Assembly: GCA_029562975.1 (NCBI GenBank)
Contig: JAKQTR010000038.1
Location: forward strand, 310,001 to 374,000
DNA length: 64,000 nt
Direction: 5' to 3'
DNA from: Acidobacteriota bacterium
Lineage (GTDB): Bacteria > Acidobacteriota > Vicinamibacteria > Vicinamibacterales > JAKQTR01
Positions 27,218 through 34,895 of the stretch are shown piece by piece. The position numbers and the translations under genes are program-made. Every line of letters starts with the position of its first letter. Position 1 is the first letter of the stretch. The notes beneath the pieces were generated by a model. The model was not told the origin of the DNA. It saw only the letters and a program-made list of their open reading frames with translations, and made no database searches.

Positions 27218-27873
27218 CGTGGCGGGACCTTGGGCGCGCGATTGGCCGCCGGCCCTGCGCCCTGGCGCGCCAGCGACCATCCGAGCCCCAGGCGGTGCGC
27301 GAGTGCGACCAGGGCGCCGGCTCCCAGCAGGCCCAATAGAACGTTCGCAGCCGACAGCCGCGCTCCGCCCACGCGGATGGACAGCGCGGGCGCCGAGGCC
27401 AGCGCCGCGGCGAAGATGACGAGACCGATGAACTGCTCGGCCTTGCCCAGGCCGCTGTAGGAGCGGCGCCCGAACGTCGCTTCGATCTGGGTGCCGAGGT
27501 AGCTGTTCAACAGCGTGAGGATCACCACCGACAGGCCGAAGACCGTGTGAGCGCCTGGCGACGCGGCGATGCCGGCGAGAATGGACACCTCGACGAAACG
27601 GTCGCCCGCGTGATCCAGGAAGTCGCCGCCTGCCGACACCCGCCCGTGGAGCCGGGCCACGAGCCCGTCCAGGGCGTCAGCCGAGCCCGAGAGCGAGACG
27701 AGCAGGCCGGCCGCCGCGTACCAGCCGCGCCCGCCGCCGGCGGCCGCGAAGGCGATCCCGGCAGCGGCCCCCGACGCCATCGACACGAGCGTCAGCGCGT
27801 TCGGGTGGACGCCGGACATGGCCCTGGCGACGGGGGTGTAGGCGGCGTCGAGGATCTCGCGGAGAAGCGTCAT
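27214..27873 (-). CDS. CDP-alcohol phosphatidyltransferase family protein
   Basis: A 219-residue integral membrane enzyme transferring a phosphatidyl group from a CDP-alcohol to an acceptor alcohol. The complete family motif D-G-x2-A-R-x8-G-x3-D-x3-D is visible in LDGLVARLHGRVSAGGDFLD plus HAGD (about residues 68-92). Six hydrophobic segments fit the family. Whether it makes phosphatidylglycerol phosphate, phosphatidylinositol-type lipids or another head group cannot be told. It is first of the coupled operon with cdsA and an MFS gene and has a plausible promoter 22 bp upstream. Confidence 0.88.
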   Translation of the reverse strand: MTLLREILDAAYTPVARAMSGVHPNALTLVSMASGAAAGIAFAAAGGGRGWYAAAGLLVSLSGSADALDGLVARLHGRVSAGGDFLDHAGDRFVEVSILAGIAASPGAHTVFGLSVVILTLLNSYLGTQIEATFGRRSYSGLGKAEQFIGLVIFAAALASAPALSIRVGGARLSAANVLLGLLGAGALVALAHRLGLGWSLARQGAGPAANRAPKVPPR

Positions 27874-27894
27874 GAATGCGCGAAAGGCGCGGGC

Positions 27895-27922
27895 ATCTTA
27901 CCGTACTCTCCGCTGGCGGCAA
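27895..27922 (-). promoter_or_regulatory. Promoter of the phospholipid operon
   Basis: On the minus strand TTGCCG (27922-27917), a 16-nt spacer and TAAGAT (27900-27895) precede the phosphatidyltransferase ATG at 27873 by 21 nt. Confidence 0.45.
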
Positions 27923-27965
27923 CCGGCACTCTCAGGAGAGACTCGGGTTCGACGGAGGGGGTGGA

Positions 27966-28036
<71 letters not shown>

Positions 28037-28086
28037 CTGTCGGGAATCGCCACGCGTCCGGCCGTTCCTGGAAGGAAGGGGATGGA

Positions 28087-28157
28087 GCGGGAAACGGGAT
28101 TCGAACCCGCGACTTCGACCTTGGCAAGGTCGCACTCTACCACTGAGTTATTCCCGC
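28087..28157 (-). tRNA. tRNA-Gly (anticodon GCC)
   Basis: A 71-nt cloverleaf on the minus strand, acceptor GCGGGAA paired with TTCCCGC, anticodon stem CGACC/GGTCG around TTGCCAA, and T arm GCGGG TTCGAAT CCCGT. Anticodon GCC reads GGC/GGU. No encoded CCA. It is first of a two-tRNA unit with tRNA-Cys. Confidence 0.97.
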
Positions 28158-28173
28158 CCGACCGCCTGCGTCT

Positions 28174-28203
28174 ACGTTAGCACAGGCGCGCGAAACGACT
28201 CAA
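28174..28203 (-). promoter_or_regulatory. Promoter of the tRNA-Gly/tRNA-Cys unit
   Basis: On the minus strand TTGAGT (28203-28198), an 18-nt spacer and TAACGT (28179-28174) lie 16 nt before tRNA-Gly. The -35 overlaps the yraN stop codon. Confidence 0.5.
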
Positions 28204-28589
28204 GGCGGCGGCGCCCACCAGCTAGCCTGAAACGCGTCGCGGATCACCTCGACGGCCGGCGGCCGCTCCGCCCGGAACCGCACCGCGACGACGTCGAAGC
28301 GGCACAGGCAGCCGTGCAGGCCGCGCTCGGACAGATACCTGCGCGCCATCGCCACCACCCGGCGCTGCTTGCGCAGCGTCACGGCCTCGGCTGGATGCCC
28401 GCACGCGCCGGAGGCCCGGCACTTCACCTCGACGAAGACGAGGGTCGGCCCGTCGCGCGCCACGATGTCGATTTCTCCGTTTCGCGTGCGGTACCGGCGG
28501 GCAAGAATCGCGTACCCCCGCTCGGCCAGGGCCGCGCAGGCCAGGGATTCCCCGGTGATTCCGAGCGCGACGGTGGCGTCCGATCCCAT
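28200..28589 (-). CDS. yraN: YraN/UPF0102 family nuclease-fold protein
   Basis: A 129-residue protein with the UPF0102 pattern. An N-terminal G-E-x-L-A-A-L glutamate (GESLACAALAERGY) is followed by NGEIDIVARDG and LVFVEVKCR, which together give the E..D..ExK catalytic layout of the PD-(D/E)XK nuclease fold, related to Holliday-junction resolvases. A basic C-terminal helix follows (RKQRRVVAMARRYL). The cellular role of the family is not settled. It sits directly upstream of the tRNA pair on the same strand. Confidence 0.88.
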   Translation of the reverse strand: MGSDATVALGITGESLACAALAERGYAILARRYRTRNGEIDIVARDGPTLVFVEVKCRASGACGHPAEAVTLRKQRRVVAMARRYLSERGLHGCLCRFDVVAVRFRAERPPAVEVIRDAFQASWWAPPP

Positions 28590-28637
28590 GCCGCCACGGC
28601 AAGCAAGGCTGGGGCCAGGCGCCCGCCGGCGCTACGG

Positions 28638-28643
28638 TATAAT
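28638..28643 (+). promoter_or_regulatory. Consensus -10 box upstream of the saccharopine-dehydrogenase-like gene
   Basis: A perfect TATAAT at 28638-28643, without a recognisable -35, lies 115 nt before the ATG at 28759, giving a long predicted leader of about 109 nt. Confidence 0.4.
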
Positions 28644-28758
28644 GTGCAGTCCTGCTCGGCGCGCACGGCGCCGGCGTGGCAGCTCGCGCCCCCTCAGCAC
28701 GGCCCCTCCGGGTGGACGGGCGGTTCGGCGCGCGCGTGCGCGGCACAGGGAGTCCCTC

Positions 28759-29997
28759 ATGAAGATCCTGGTCTTTGGCGGCGGCGGCAAGATGGGCACG
28801 ACGGTGGCTTTCGATCTCCTGAAGCACGATGCCGTCGCCACAGTCGGGCTGGCCGACCGGAGCCACGGCGCTCTGGAAAACGCCCGCGCGTGGCTGAAGA
28901 GCCCCAAGGTCGCCACGCACCAGGTGGACGTCACCAAGAGGGACGATCTGACGGCGCTCATGAAGCACTACGACGTCGGCGTCAGTACGCTCCCGGACAG
29001 GCGGACGAGCTACATCGTCGTGGACGCCGCCGTGCGCTGCGGGTTCGACTTCGTGGACATCCTGGAGGAGTACCACCGCCGGCCGGACGCGTACGAGGTC
29101 GAAGGGCTCGTGATCCCGCCCGGAATGGGCCTGAACGAGTACGGCGACTGGCTCCACGACACGGCGCAGAAGAACGGCGTCACCTTCCTGGACGGGATCG
29201 GCTTCGCACCGGGCATGAGCAACGTGACGTGCGGCGAGGGCATCCGGAAGCTGGACCGGGCGGAGTCGGTCATCGCCCGCGTCGGCGGCATCCCGAACAA
29301 AGAGGCCGCCGCGCGCCACCCGTTGCGCTACATGATCACCTGGGCCTTCTCCCACGTGCTCCGCGAGTACGTCATCAAGGTGTGCATCCTGCAGGACGGA
29401 AAGGTCGTGGAGGTGGACGCCTCGTCGGGCCGCGAGGCGTTTTCGTTCGACAAGTACGGCAAGTCCGAGCGGCTCGAGTGCGCCATCACGCCCGGCATGC
29501 CGAGCTTCGTTTACACGCGCCCGCAGCTGAAAGAGTTCGCCGAGAAGACGGTCCGCTGGCCCGGGCACTGGGACGGCGTCCAGACGCTCAAGGAGTGCGG
29601 CATGCTGGACCTCGACCCGGTGGAAGTGGGCGGCGTCAAGGTCGTGCCGCGCGACGTGCTCCTCGCCCGCATCGAGCCGCGCTTGCGCGCGCTCCCTGGG
29701 GAGACGGACGTGTGCGTGATGTACAACACCGTCGAGGGCGTCAAGGACGGCAGGCGCACCCGCGTCTCCTACCACCTCTGGGACGAGGCCGACACGGTCA
29801 ATAGCGTGTCGTCGATGGGCCGGGTCACGGGGTACAGCGCCGCGATCGGCGCGGTGATGGTCGGGAGCGGCCTGATCGCCGAGACGGGCATCGTCGCGCC
29901 GGAGGATGCGATCTACGGCGCGAACTACGCGCACTTCATCGGCGAGCTCGCGAAGCGGAACATCCGGATCCTCGAGACGGTCGAGACGATCGGGTAG
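28759..29997 (+). CDS. Saccharopine dehydrogenase-like NADP-binding protein
   Basis: A 412-residue oxidoreductase-fold protein. The N-terminal Rossmann domain begins at once with the dinucleotide motif VFGGGGKMGTTVAFDLL, and the sequence has the saccharopine-dehydrogenase layout, including VVDAAVRCGFDFVDILEEYH and DGIGFAPGMSNVTCGEGIRK. Members act on amino-acid imines such as saccharopine or carboxynorspermidine, or have unknown substrates. ATG 28759 starts the Rossmann strand; the in-frame extension upstream lies opposite yraN and was rejected. No lysine or polyamine gene flanks it, so the substrate is left open. Confidence 0.85.
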   Translation: MKILVFGGGGKMGTTVAFDLLKHDAVATVGLADRSHGALENARAWLKSPKVATHQVDVTKRDDLTALMKHYDVGVSTLPDRRTSYIVVDAAVRCGFDFVDILEEYHRRPDAYEVEGLVIPPGMGLNEYGDWLHDTAQKNGVTFLDGIGFAPGMSNVTCGEGIRKLDRAESVIARVGGIPNKEAAARHPLRYMITWAFSHVLREYVIKVCILQDGKVVEVDASSGREAFSFDKYGKSERLECAITPGMPSFVYTRPQLKEFAEKTVRWPGHWDGVQTLKECGMLDLDPVEVGGVKVVPRDVLLARIEPRLRALPGETDVCVMYNTVEGVKDGRRTRVSYHLWDEADTVNSVSSMGRVTGYSAAIGAVMVGSGLIAETGIVAPEDAIYGANYAHFIGELAKRNIRILETVETIG

Positions 29998-30005
29998 GGA
30001 CAGCC

Positions 30006-30113
30006 GGGGTTCGGGATTGAGGGTTCGGGACTCGGGGGTTGGGGATCAGGAGCCGGGGAATGGGGCGCTCCGCATTCCGGAATCTGACTTCTGGCTTCTG
30101 ACTCCTGAATTCT
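30006..30113. repeat. GGGGTTCGGG-type degenerate intergenic repeat
   Basis: The convergent gap between the saccharopine-dehydrogenase-like gene and cysS is filled by imperfect units. It contains GGGGTTCGGG (30006-30015), a second GGGTTCGGGA (30021-30030), and a CTTCTGACT / TTCTGGCTTC-like run near 30088-30105. Related copies lie at 32849, 48766 and 59391. Confidence 0.6.
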
Positions 30114-30117
30114 CTCC

Positions 30118-31551
30118 CTACGCTCCCCCGCCCCTGCCGGCGAGCTTCCAGCGCGTGCCCGTCGGGCTGTCCTCGAGGACGATGCCGCGATCGGCGAGCT
30201 GCCGCCTGATGCGATCGGCGGCGGCGAAGTCGCGCCGGCGCCGCGCGGCCGCCCGCTCGGCAATCGCGCGCTCGATCTCGTCGATCGGAACGGCGGCCGC
30301 CGCGTCTTCCTGGCGGCGCAGCGCCACGATTCCGAGGACGCGGTCGATGTCGTCGAAGGCCGCCCGGATGACATTCGCGTCCGGCTTCCCCACCTGCCCG
30401 GCGTCGATGGCGCTGTTCAGCGAACGCACGAGTTCGAACACCACACCGAGCGCGCCGGGCGTGTTCAGGTCCTCCTCGATCATCGCCCCGAACTCCGCCC
30501 GGCCGGCCGCCACGCGGCGTTGAACCTCCGGGTGCGCGTCTTCGCCTTCGACGCGCTCGACGCGCGCCAGGAAATCCATCAGGCGCTGCACGGCCTCCTC
30601 GGCCTGCTGCAGGCCCGCCCACGAAAACTTGAGCTGCTTGCGGTAGTGCGTGGAGATGAACAGGTAGCGGAGGGCCGACGGATGGTGGCCGCGCCTGGCC
30701 ACGTCCGGCACGGTGAACACGTTGCCCAGCGACTTCGACATTTTCTCTTCGTCGAGCAAGAGGTGCTCGACGTGGACCCAGAACCGCGAAAACGGGCGCC
30801 CGGTCGCACCTTCGCTCTGGGCGATCTCGTTCTCGTGGTGCGGGAAGATGAGGTCCACGCCGCCGGCGTGCAGGTCGATGGGGGGCTCGCCCAGCAGGCG
30901 CAGCGCCATCGCGGAGCACTCGAGGTGCCAGCCGGGCCGCCCTGGGCCCTGGCCGTAGTCCCAGGTCGGCTCGCCGGCGCGGGTCGCCTTCCACAGCACG
31001 AAGTCCCGGACGTCTTCCTTGTCGTACGAGTCGCTGTCCACGCGCGCGCCCGGCTGGATGCCGGCGTGATCGAGGCGCGCGAGCGCGCCGTACGCCGGAA
31101 AGGTCGCGATCCGGAAGTAGATCGACCCGTCGCTCCGGTAGGTGTGACCGTTCCTGGCGAGCGAGGCGATCAGATCGTTCATGGCCCGCAGGTTGGCGTC
31201 GTCGGTGGCCCGGGGCGTCTCCTCGACGGGCTCGAGGCCCAGCGTGGCCGCGTCCTCAAGAAACGCCTCCACGTAGCGGTCCGTGTACTCGCGAAGCGGA
31301 ACGCCGGCCTGCTGCGCGCCCGCGATCGTGCGGTCGTCCACGTCGGTGAAGTTCATCACCTGCCGGACGGCGTGCCCGCACTGGTACTTCAACGCCCGGC
31401 GCAGGACGTCGAGGCAGACGAAGGTCCTGAAGTTGCCGATGTGCCCGCGGTTGTACACCGTGAGGCCGCAGGTGTACATGCGGACCGTGTTGTCGCGCAG
31501 CGGCGCGAAGTCCTCCTCGCGGCGCGTCAGCGTGTTGAACAGGCGCATCAT
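30118..31551 (-). CDS. cysS: Cysteinyl-tRNA synthetase
   Basis: A 477-residue class I aminoacyl-tRNA synthetase charging tRNA-Cys. The nucleotide-binding HIGH box appears as HIGN in YNRGHIGNFRTF, a normal variant for this family. The KMSKS loop is exact in DEEKMSKSLGN, and the zinc-site cysteine lies in TCGLTVYN. Length is typical. Two ATGs occur at 31551 and 31548. A small unknown gene and ribF lie upstream on the same strand. Confidence 0.96.
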   Translation of the reverse strand: MMRLFNTLTRREEDFAPLRDNTVRMYTCGLTVYNRGHIGNFRTFVCLDVLRRALKYQCGHAVRQVMNFTDVDDRTIAGAQQAGVPLREYTDRYVEAFLEDAATLGLEPVEETPRATDDANLRAMNDLIASLARNGHTYRSDGSIYFRIATFPAYGALARLDHAGIQPGARVDSDSYDKEDVRDFVLWKATRAGEPTWDYGQGPGRPGWHLECSAMALRLLGEPPIDLHAGGVDLIFPHHENEIAQSEGATGRPFSRFWVHVEHLLLDEEKMSKSLGNVFTVPDVARRGHHPSALRYLFISTHYRKQLKFSWAGLQQAEEAVQRLMDFLARVERVEGEDAHPEVQRRVAAGRAEFGAMIEEDLNTPGALGVVFELVRSLNSAIDAGQVGKPDANVIRAAFDDIDRVLGIVALRRQEDAAAAVPIDEIERAIAERAAARRRRDFAAADRIRRQLADRGIVLEDSPTGTRWKLAGRGGGA

Positions 31552-31572
31552 GCGTGAGCCGCGCTCCGGGGG

Positions 31573-31878
31573 TCAGGCGACACGGGTGCGGAGCCAGCGC
31601 AGCACCACCACTCCACCGCACGTCAGCTGCGCGCTGAAGGCCTCGTCGGACGCCCGCAGCAGCAGGTCCACGGTCTCGGCGTCGGAGCGCTCGAGCGCCA
31701 CGGTTTCCCGGAAGGCCGCGTCCACGGCGGCCCGGGCTTCCCCTGCCACGCCCGCCTTCCAGCCGGTCGAGTCGGCCAGCCTCGACGCCAGGTCGGCAGC
31801 CGTCGAGGCGAACGACTCCCTGCGCGGAAAGCACGCCGAGAACACCAGCGGGCCGGAGGCGCCGTCCGTGTCAGTCAT
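31573..31878 (-). CDS. Small conserved-looking protein of unknown function
   Basis: A 101-residue protein not recognised. It is predicted helical and acidic in the centre (SDAETVDLLLRASDEAF), with a hydrophobic C-terminal strand and basic tail (GGVVVLRWLRTRVA). The start and layout loosely recall anti-sigma/HATPase-like N-termini (FPRRESFASTAADLASRLAD), but no ATP-binding box is present. It lies tightly between ribF (13-bp gap) and cysS (21-bp gap) and has a TAGAAT -10-like box 10 nt before its ATG, within the ribF stop region. The coding call rests on tight packing, frame length and promoter. Confidence 0.6.
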   Translation of the reverse strand: MTDTDGASGPLVFSACFPRRESFASTAADLASRLADSTGWKAGVAGEARAAVDAAFRETVALERSDAETVDLLLRASDEAFSAQLTCGGVVVLRWLRTRVA

Positions 31879-31888
31879 CGGCCTTCCG

Positions 31889-31894
31889 ATTCTA
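31889..31894 (-). promoter_or_regulatory. -10-like box for the 101-residue protein
   Basis: TAGAAT on the minus strand overlaps the ribF stop codon and ends 10 nt before the ATG at 31878, giving a predicted leader of only about 3 nt. Confidence 0.35.
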
Positions 31895-32830
31895 AACCGA
31901 AACCCCGTCGAGCACCGCCCTGGCCTGGCGGCAGTCCTCCCGGATCTGCCGCGTCAGCGCCTCGGCCGACTCGAATCGGCGCTCGTCTCGAAGCCGCCGC
32001 ACGAAGCAGAGGCGAAGATTCGCCCCGTAGAGGTCCATGTCCACATCGAGCAGGTGAGCTTCGATGGACGCCGCCCCTTGGCCGTGGAATGTCGGGCGGG
32101 TGCCCAGGTTGGCGACGGCCGGATAGCTGGAGCCGTCACGGCGCACGAAGCCGGCATACACGCCGTTCGGCGGGACGAGCTCGTTCGCGATTTGCAGATT
32201 CGCCGTCGGGAAGCCGAGTTGGCGGCCGCGCGCGTCGCCGCGGACGACAAGCCCGTCTATGGCGTACGGGCGGCCCAGCAGCGCCGCGGCTTCGCGCATG
32301 GCGCCGCTGCCGACGAGCGTGCGGATGCGGGTGCTGGAAACGGGCGCGCCGCCCAGGCACACCGGATCGACCTTCCGCGCCTCGAAGCCCCACGAGATGC
32401 CCAGTTCCCGGAGGACCTCGAAGGTGCCGCTCCGCCCGCGGCCGAACACGAAATCGCGGCCGACCCAGACCTCCCCTACTCCCAGCCAGCGGACCAGCAC
32501 GTCGCTGACGAACCGTTCCGGCTCCCACCTCGACAGCTCCGGCGTGAAGCGGACCACCACAACACCCTGCATGCCGGCCGCCTCGAACGCCTCAAGCTTC
32601 TGGGCCGTGGTCATCAGGGAGCGCGGCGCGCGGTCAGGCCGGAGCACGCGGGTGGGAGCGGGGTCGAACGTCAGGGCCACCGGCGCCGCGCCCCGGGCTG
32701 CTGCCGAGCGCCGCACGCTCGCGAGGATCGCCTGGTGGCCGACGTGCACGCCGTCGAAGTTGCCGATGGCGAGCACTGGCGCCTGCCAGTGCCCGGGCCA
32801 CACCCCTCCGGGGTAGTGGATGAGGTCCAC
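31892..32830 (-). CDS. ribF: Bifunctional riboflavin kinase / FAD synthetase
   Basis: A 312-residue enzyme converting riboflavin to FMN and FAD. The N-terminal FAD-synthetase domain has the nucleotidyltransferase motif AIGNFDGVHVGHQAIL, and VSSTRIRTLVGSG closes it. The C-terminal riboflavin-kinase domain carries RGDARGRQLGFPTANL and NGVYAGFV. GTG 32830 is preferred over an upstream in-frame ATG: the upstream residues come from a repeat-like G-rich stretch, and a TATGAT box ends 6 nt before the GTG, fitting a leaderless message. Confidence 0.94.
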   Translation of the reverse strand: MDLIHYPGGVWPGHWQAPVLAIGNFDGVHVGHQAILASVRRSAAARGAAPVALTFDPAPTRVLRPDRAPRSLMTTAQKLEAFEAAGMQGVVVVRFTPELSRWEPERFVSDVLVRWLGVGEVWVGRDFVFGRGRSGTFEVLRELGISWGFEARKVDPVCLGGAPVSSTRIRTLVGSGAMREAAALLGRPYAIDGLVVRGDARGRQLGFPTANLQIANELVPPNGVYAGFVRRDGSSYPAVANLGTRPTFHGQGAASIEAHLLDVDMDLYGANLRLCFVRRLRDERRFESAEALTRQIREDCRQARAVLDGVSV

Positions 32831-32836
32831 GCTAGC

Positions 32837-32842
32837 ATCATA
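32837..32842 (-). promoter_or_regulatory. -10 box for ribF, probably leaderless
   Basis: TATGAT on the minus strand is followed by 6 nt and the GTG start of ribF. The GGGGTTCGGG-type repeat lies just upstream, where a -35 would be. Confidence 0.4.
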
Positions 32843-32848
32843 CCTGAC

Positions 32849-32900
32849 GGGGTTCGGGACCCGGGACTTGGGCGCTGGGGACTGGGGGTTGGGGAATGGC
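32849..32900. repeat. GGGGTTCGGG-type intergenic repeat upstream of ribF
   Basis: GGGGTTCGGG (32849-32858) followed by a run of imperfect GGGAC/CTGGGGA units fills the gap between ribF and the MBL-fold hydrolase gene. It shares an exact 10-mer with the copies at 30006 and 59391 (opposite orientation). Confidence 0.6.
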
Positions 32901-32907
32901 CCTCCCC

Positions 32908-33687
32908 TCACCCCTCCACCGTGATCGTGAGCCCGTCGTGCGCAAGGCGGATCCCGTCGGGGAGCGCGGCGTTTGTCGCCTCGTGCGGCAGGTCGTGGCA
33001 GATGTGCGTGAGGTAGGTCCGGCGAGGCCCCAGGCGCGAAGCGGCCTCGACCGCCTGCGCCACGGTGAAGTGCGTCGGGTGCGGCCGCTGCCGCAGCGCG
33101 TCGATGACCAGCGTATCGAGCCCCTCGAGCAAGGCCTCCGACTCGCGGGGGATCCCGCTGCAGTCGGTCAGGTAAGCGAACCCGCCCGTCCGGTAGCCGA
33201 GGATGCTGCGCCGGCCGTGCCAGATGGGCACCGGGATGAACTCCCGCGACGCGATCGAGAACGGCCCTTCGACGGGATGCAGGCGCACCCTGGGGACCCC
33301 GCCTCCTTCGTCGTCCGCCTCGAAGATGTACGCGAACGTCCGCCGGATCTCACCGAGCGTCCGCCTGTCGCCGTAGCATGGAACAGCCTGGGCCTGGAGC
33401 ACGTTGAAGCGCCGGATCTCGTCGAGGCCCATGACGTGATCGGCGTGGCAGTGCGTGAACAGGATGGCGTCGACGCGATCGATCCCAGCTCGGAGCGCCT
33501 GCGCGCGCAGATCGGGCGCCGTATCCACGAGCACGCGGGCCCCGCCGGGGAATTCGACGGCGATCGACGGCCGCGTGCGCGTGTCACGCGGGTCCGTGGA
33601 ACGGCACGTCGCGCAGCGGCAGCCGATCATCGGCACGCCGTGCGACGTGCCGGTACCGAGGAACCGGACGGTGAACGCCGCGCTCAC
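32908..33687 (-). CDS. MBL-fold metallohydrolase (PhnP/RNase Z-like)
   Basis: A 259-residue metallo-beta-lactamase-fold hydrolase. The metal motif HxHxDH is exact in FTHCHADHVMG, preceded by FLGTGTSHGVPMIGCRCATC, whose cysteines resemble the PhnP-type extra zinc site. Later ligands occur in LTDCSG and LTHICHDLPHE. PhnP cleaves cyclic ribose phosphate, but no phn genes are present, so the substrate is open. GTG 33687 overlaps the stop of the upstream DUF1844 gene (GTGA), coupling translation. Confidence 0.88.
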   Translation of the reverse strand: MSAAFTVRFLGTGTSHGVPMIGCRCATCRSTDPRDTRTRPSIAVEFPGGARVLVDTAPDLRAQALRAGIDRVDAILFTHCHADHVMGLDEIRRFNVLQAQAVPCYGDRRTLGEIRRTFAYIFEADDEGGGVPRVRLHPVEGPFSIASREFIPVPIWHGRRSILGYRTGGFAYLTDCSGIPRESEALLEGLDTLVIDALRQRPHPTHFTVAQAVEAASRLGPRRTYLTHICHDLPHEATNAALPDGIRLAHDGLTITVEG

Positions 33688-33980
33688 GACCGCGCGCCGG
33701 GCCCGTCGGATCCGGGCGCCTGCCGCGCGGCCACGTACCGCATCCGCAGATCGTAGAGCGCCTCCTGGAGCAGCGTCCGCTCCTGGGCCGTCAGGTTGCC
33801 TCGCGTCTTGACCTCCAGCATCGACAGGATGTCGATCATCTGGGACGCCGCCGCCAGGTTCTCGGGCCGCTTCTCCCCGGTCGCCGGGTCGGGAACGTCC
33901 CCGAACTGCACGGCCGCCGTCGTGACCAGCGAGATGATGAAGCCGCTGAACCCTATCGCGCCGTCCTGCTCGTCCGCCAC
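33684..33980 (-). CDS. DUF1844 domain-containing protein
   Basis: A 98-residue protein matching the DUF1844 pattern: FIISLVTTAAVQFGDVPDP, then NLAAASQMIDILSMLEVKT and RGNLTAQERTLLQEALYDLR. Its function is not known; it recurs in Acidobacteriota and deltaproteobacterial lineages near housekeeping genes. GTG 33980 is chosen because a GGAGG lies about 8 nt upstream; an ATG at 34001 would put that Shine-Dalgarno sequence inside the gene. Its stop overlaps the start of the MBL-hydrolase gene. It is divergent from mazG with 36 bp between them and an overlapping two-way -10. Confidence 0.82.
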   Translation of the reverse strand: MADEQDGAIGFSGFIISLVTTAAVQFGDVPDPATGEKRPENLAAASQMIDILSMLEVKTRGNLTAQERTLLQEALYDLRMRYVAARQAPGSDGPGARS

Positions 33981-34000
33981 GCCAGTGCCTCCGGGCCGCA

Positions 34001-34010
34001 TGGTAGCATA
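34001..34010. promoter_or_regulatory. Bidirectional -10 between the DUF1844 gene and mazG
   Basis: On the plus strand TGG-TAGCAT (34001-34009) ends 7 nt before the mazG ATG. On the minus strand TATGCT (34010-34005) sits 24 nt before the DUF1844 GTG. The boxes overlap almost completely in the near-palindrome GTAGCATAC. Confidence 0.4.
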
Positions 34011-34016
34011 CGGCCG

Positions 34017-34895
34017 ATGCCTGCCACGACCGCCGCCGGCGCGTTCGCGCGCCTCGTCGACACCGTCCGCATCCTCCGCGAACCGGGCGGCTGCCCATGG
34101 GATCGCGAGCAGACGCTCCAGACGCTCCGCCCTTTCGTGCTCGAAGAGACGTACGAAGTGCTCGACGCCCTGGACCGCGACGACCGCCGCGCGCTCCGCG
34201 AGGAACTCGGCGATTTCATCTTCGAAGGGGTCCTGCTGGCCCAGGTCTGCGCCGAAGCCGGCGACTTCACCGTGGCGGATTCGCTCGAGGCGATCACGGA
34301 GAAGCTCATCCGCAGGCACCCGCACGTATTCCCGCCGGCGGCGGACGCCTCCGGCGCGGCCGCGCAGCTTGCCCCTGCGACGCCGGACGAGGTCGTCGAG
34401 CGCTGGGAATCCATCAAGGCGCGCGAGTCGAGCGCCTCTGGCGTCGCCCGCACCGCGCTGGGCGGCGTGCCGGCGGCGCTGCCGGCGCTGCTCAGGGCGC
34501 ACGAGATCGGGGTCCGCGCGGCGGCAGCGGGGTTCGACTGGGAGCGGGCGGCCGACGTGGTCGGGAAGATCGAAGAGGAAACGGCGGAACTCCGCGCCCT
34601 TGTGGAGGCGGGCGGCTCAGCCGACCGGTCGCGCGCCGAGGAAGAGATGGGAGACCTCCTCTTCGCCATCGCCAACCTGTCGCGCAAGCTCGGCATCGAG
34701 CCGGAGTCGGCCCTGCGCGTCGCCAACGAGAAGTTCACGCGCCGCTTCTCGGCGATGGAATCGCGCCTGCGCGGATCCGGCCGGGCGCTGTCCGAGTGCT
34801 CGCCCGACGAACTCGACGCCGAGTGGCGGCGCGTCAAGGAGGCGGAGCATCGGGGCCAGCCGATGCCGGGCGCAACGGCACCTGGCGCCCCGTGA
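34017..34895 (+). CDS. mazG: Nucleoside triphosphate pyrophosphohydrolase
   Basis: A 292-residue tandem MazG protein that hydrolyses NTPs/dNTPs to monophosphate and pyrophosphate. The first domain starts with LREPGGCPWDREQTLQTLRP and has the metal-binding pattern EETYEVLDALD then REELGDFIFE. The second domain (from about residue 160) has EEETAELRALVE and EEEMGDLLFAIANLSRKLG. Length is typical. It is probably read from a leaderless message. The last 62 bp overlap the 3' end of comEC on the opposite strand. Confidence 0.94.
   Translation: MPATTAAGAFARLVDTVRILREPGGCPWDREQTLQTLRPFVLEETYEVLDALDRDDRRALREELGDFIFEGVLLAQVCAEAGDFTVADSLEAITEKLIRRHPHVFPPAADASGAAAQLAPATPDEVVERWESIKARESSASGVARTALGGVPAALPALLRAHEIGVRAAAAGFDWERAADVVGKIEEETAELRALVEAGGSADRSRAEEEMGDLLFAIANLSRKLGIEPESALRVANEKFTRRFSAMESRLRGSGRALSECSPDELDAEWRRVKEAEHRGQPMPGATAPGAP

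Noticed and set aside
30006-30113. Insertion-sequence remnant or phage attachment site near the tRNA genes
   Set aside because: No transposase or integrase fragment, no terminal inverted repeats or target duplication, and the tRNA genes are not duplicated in part.
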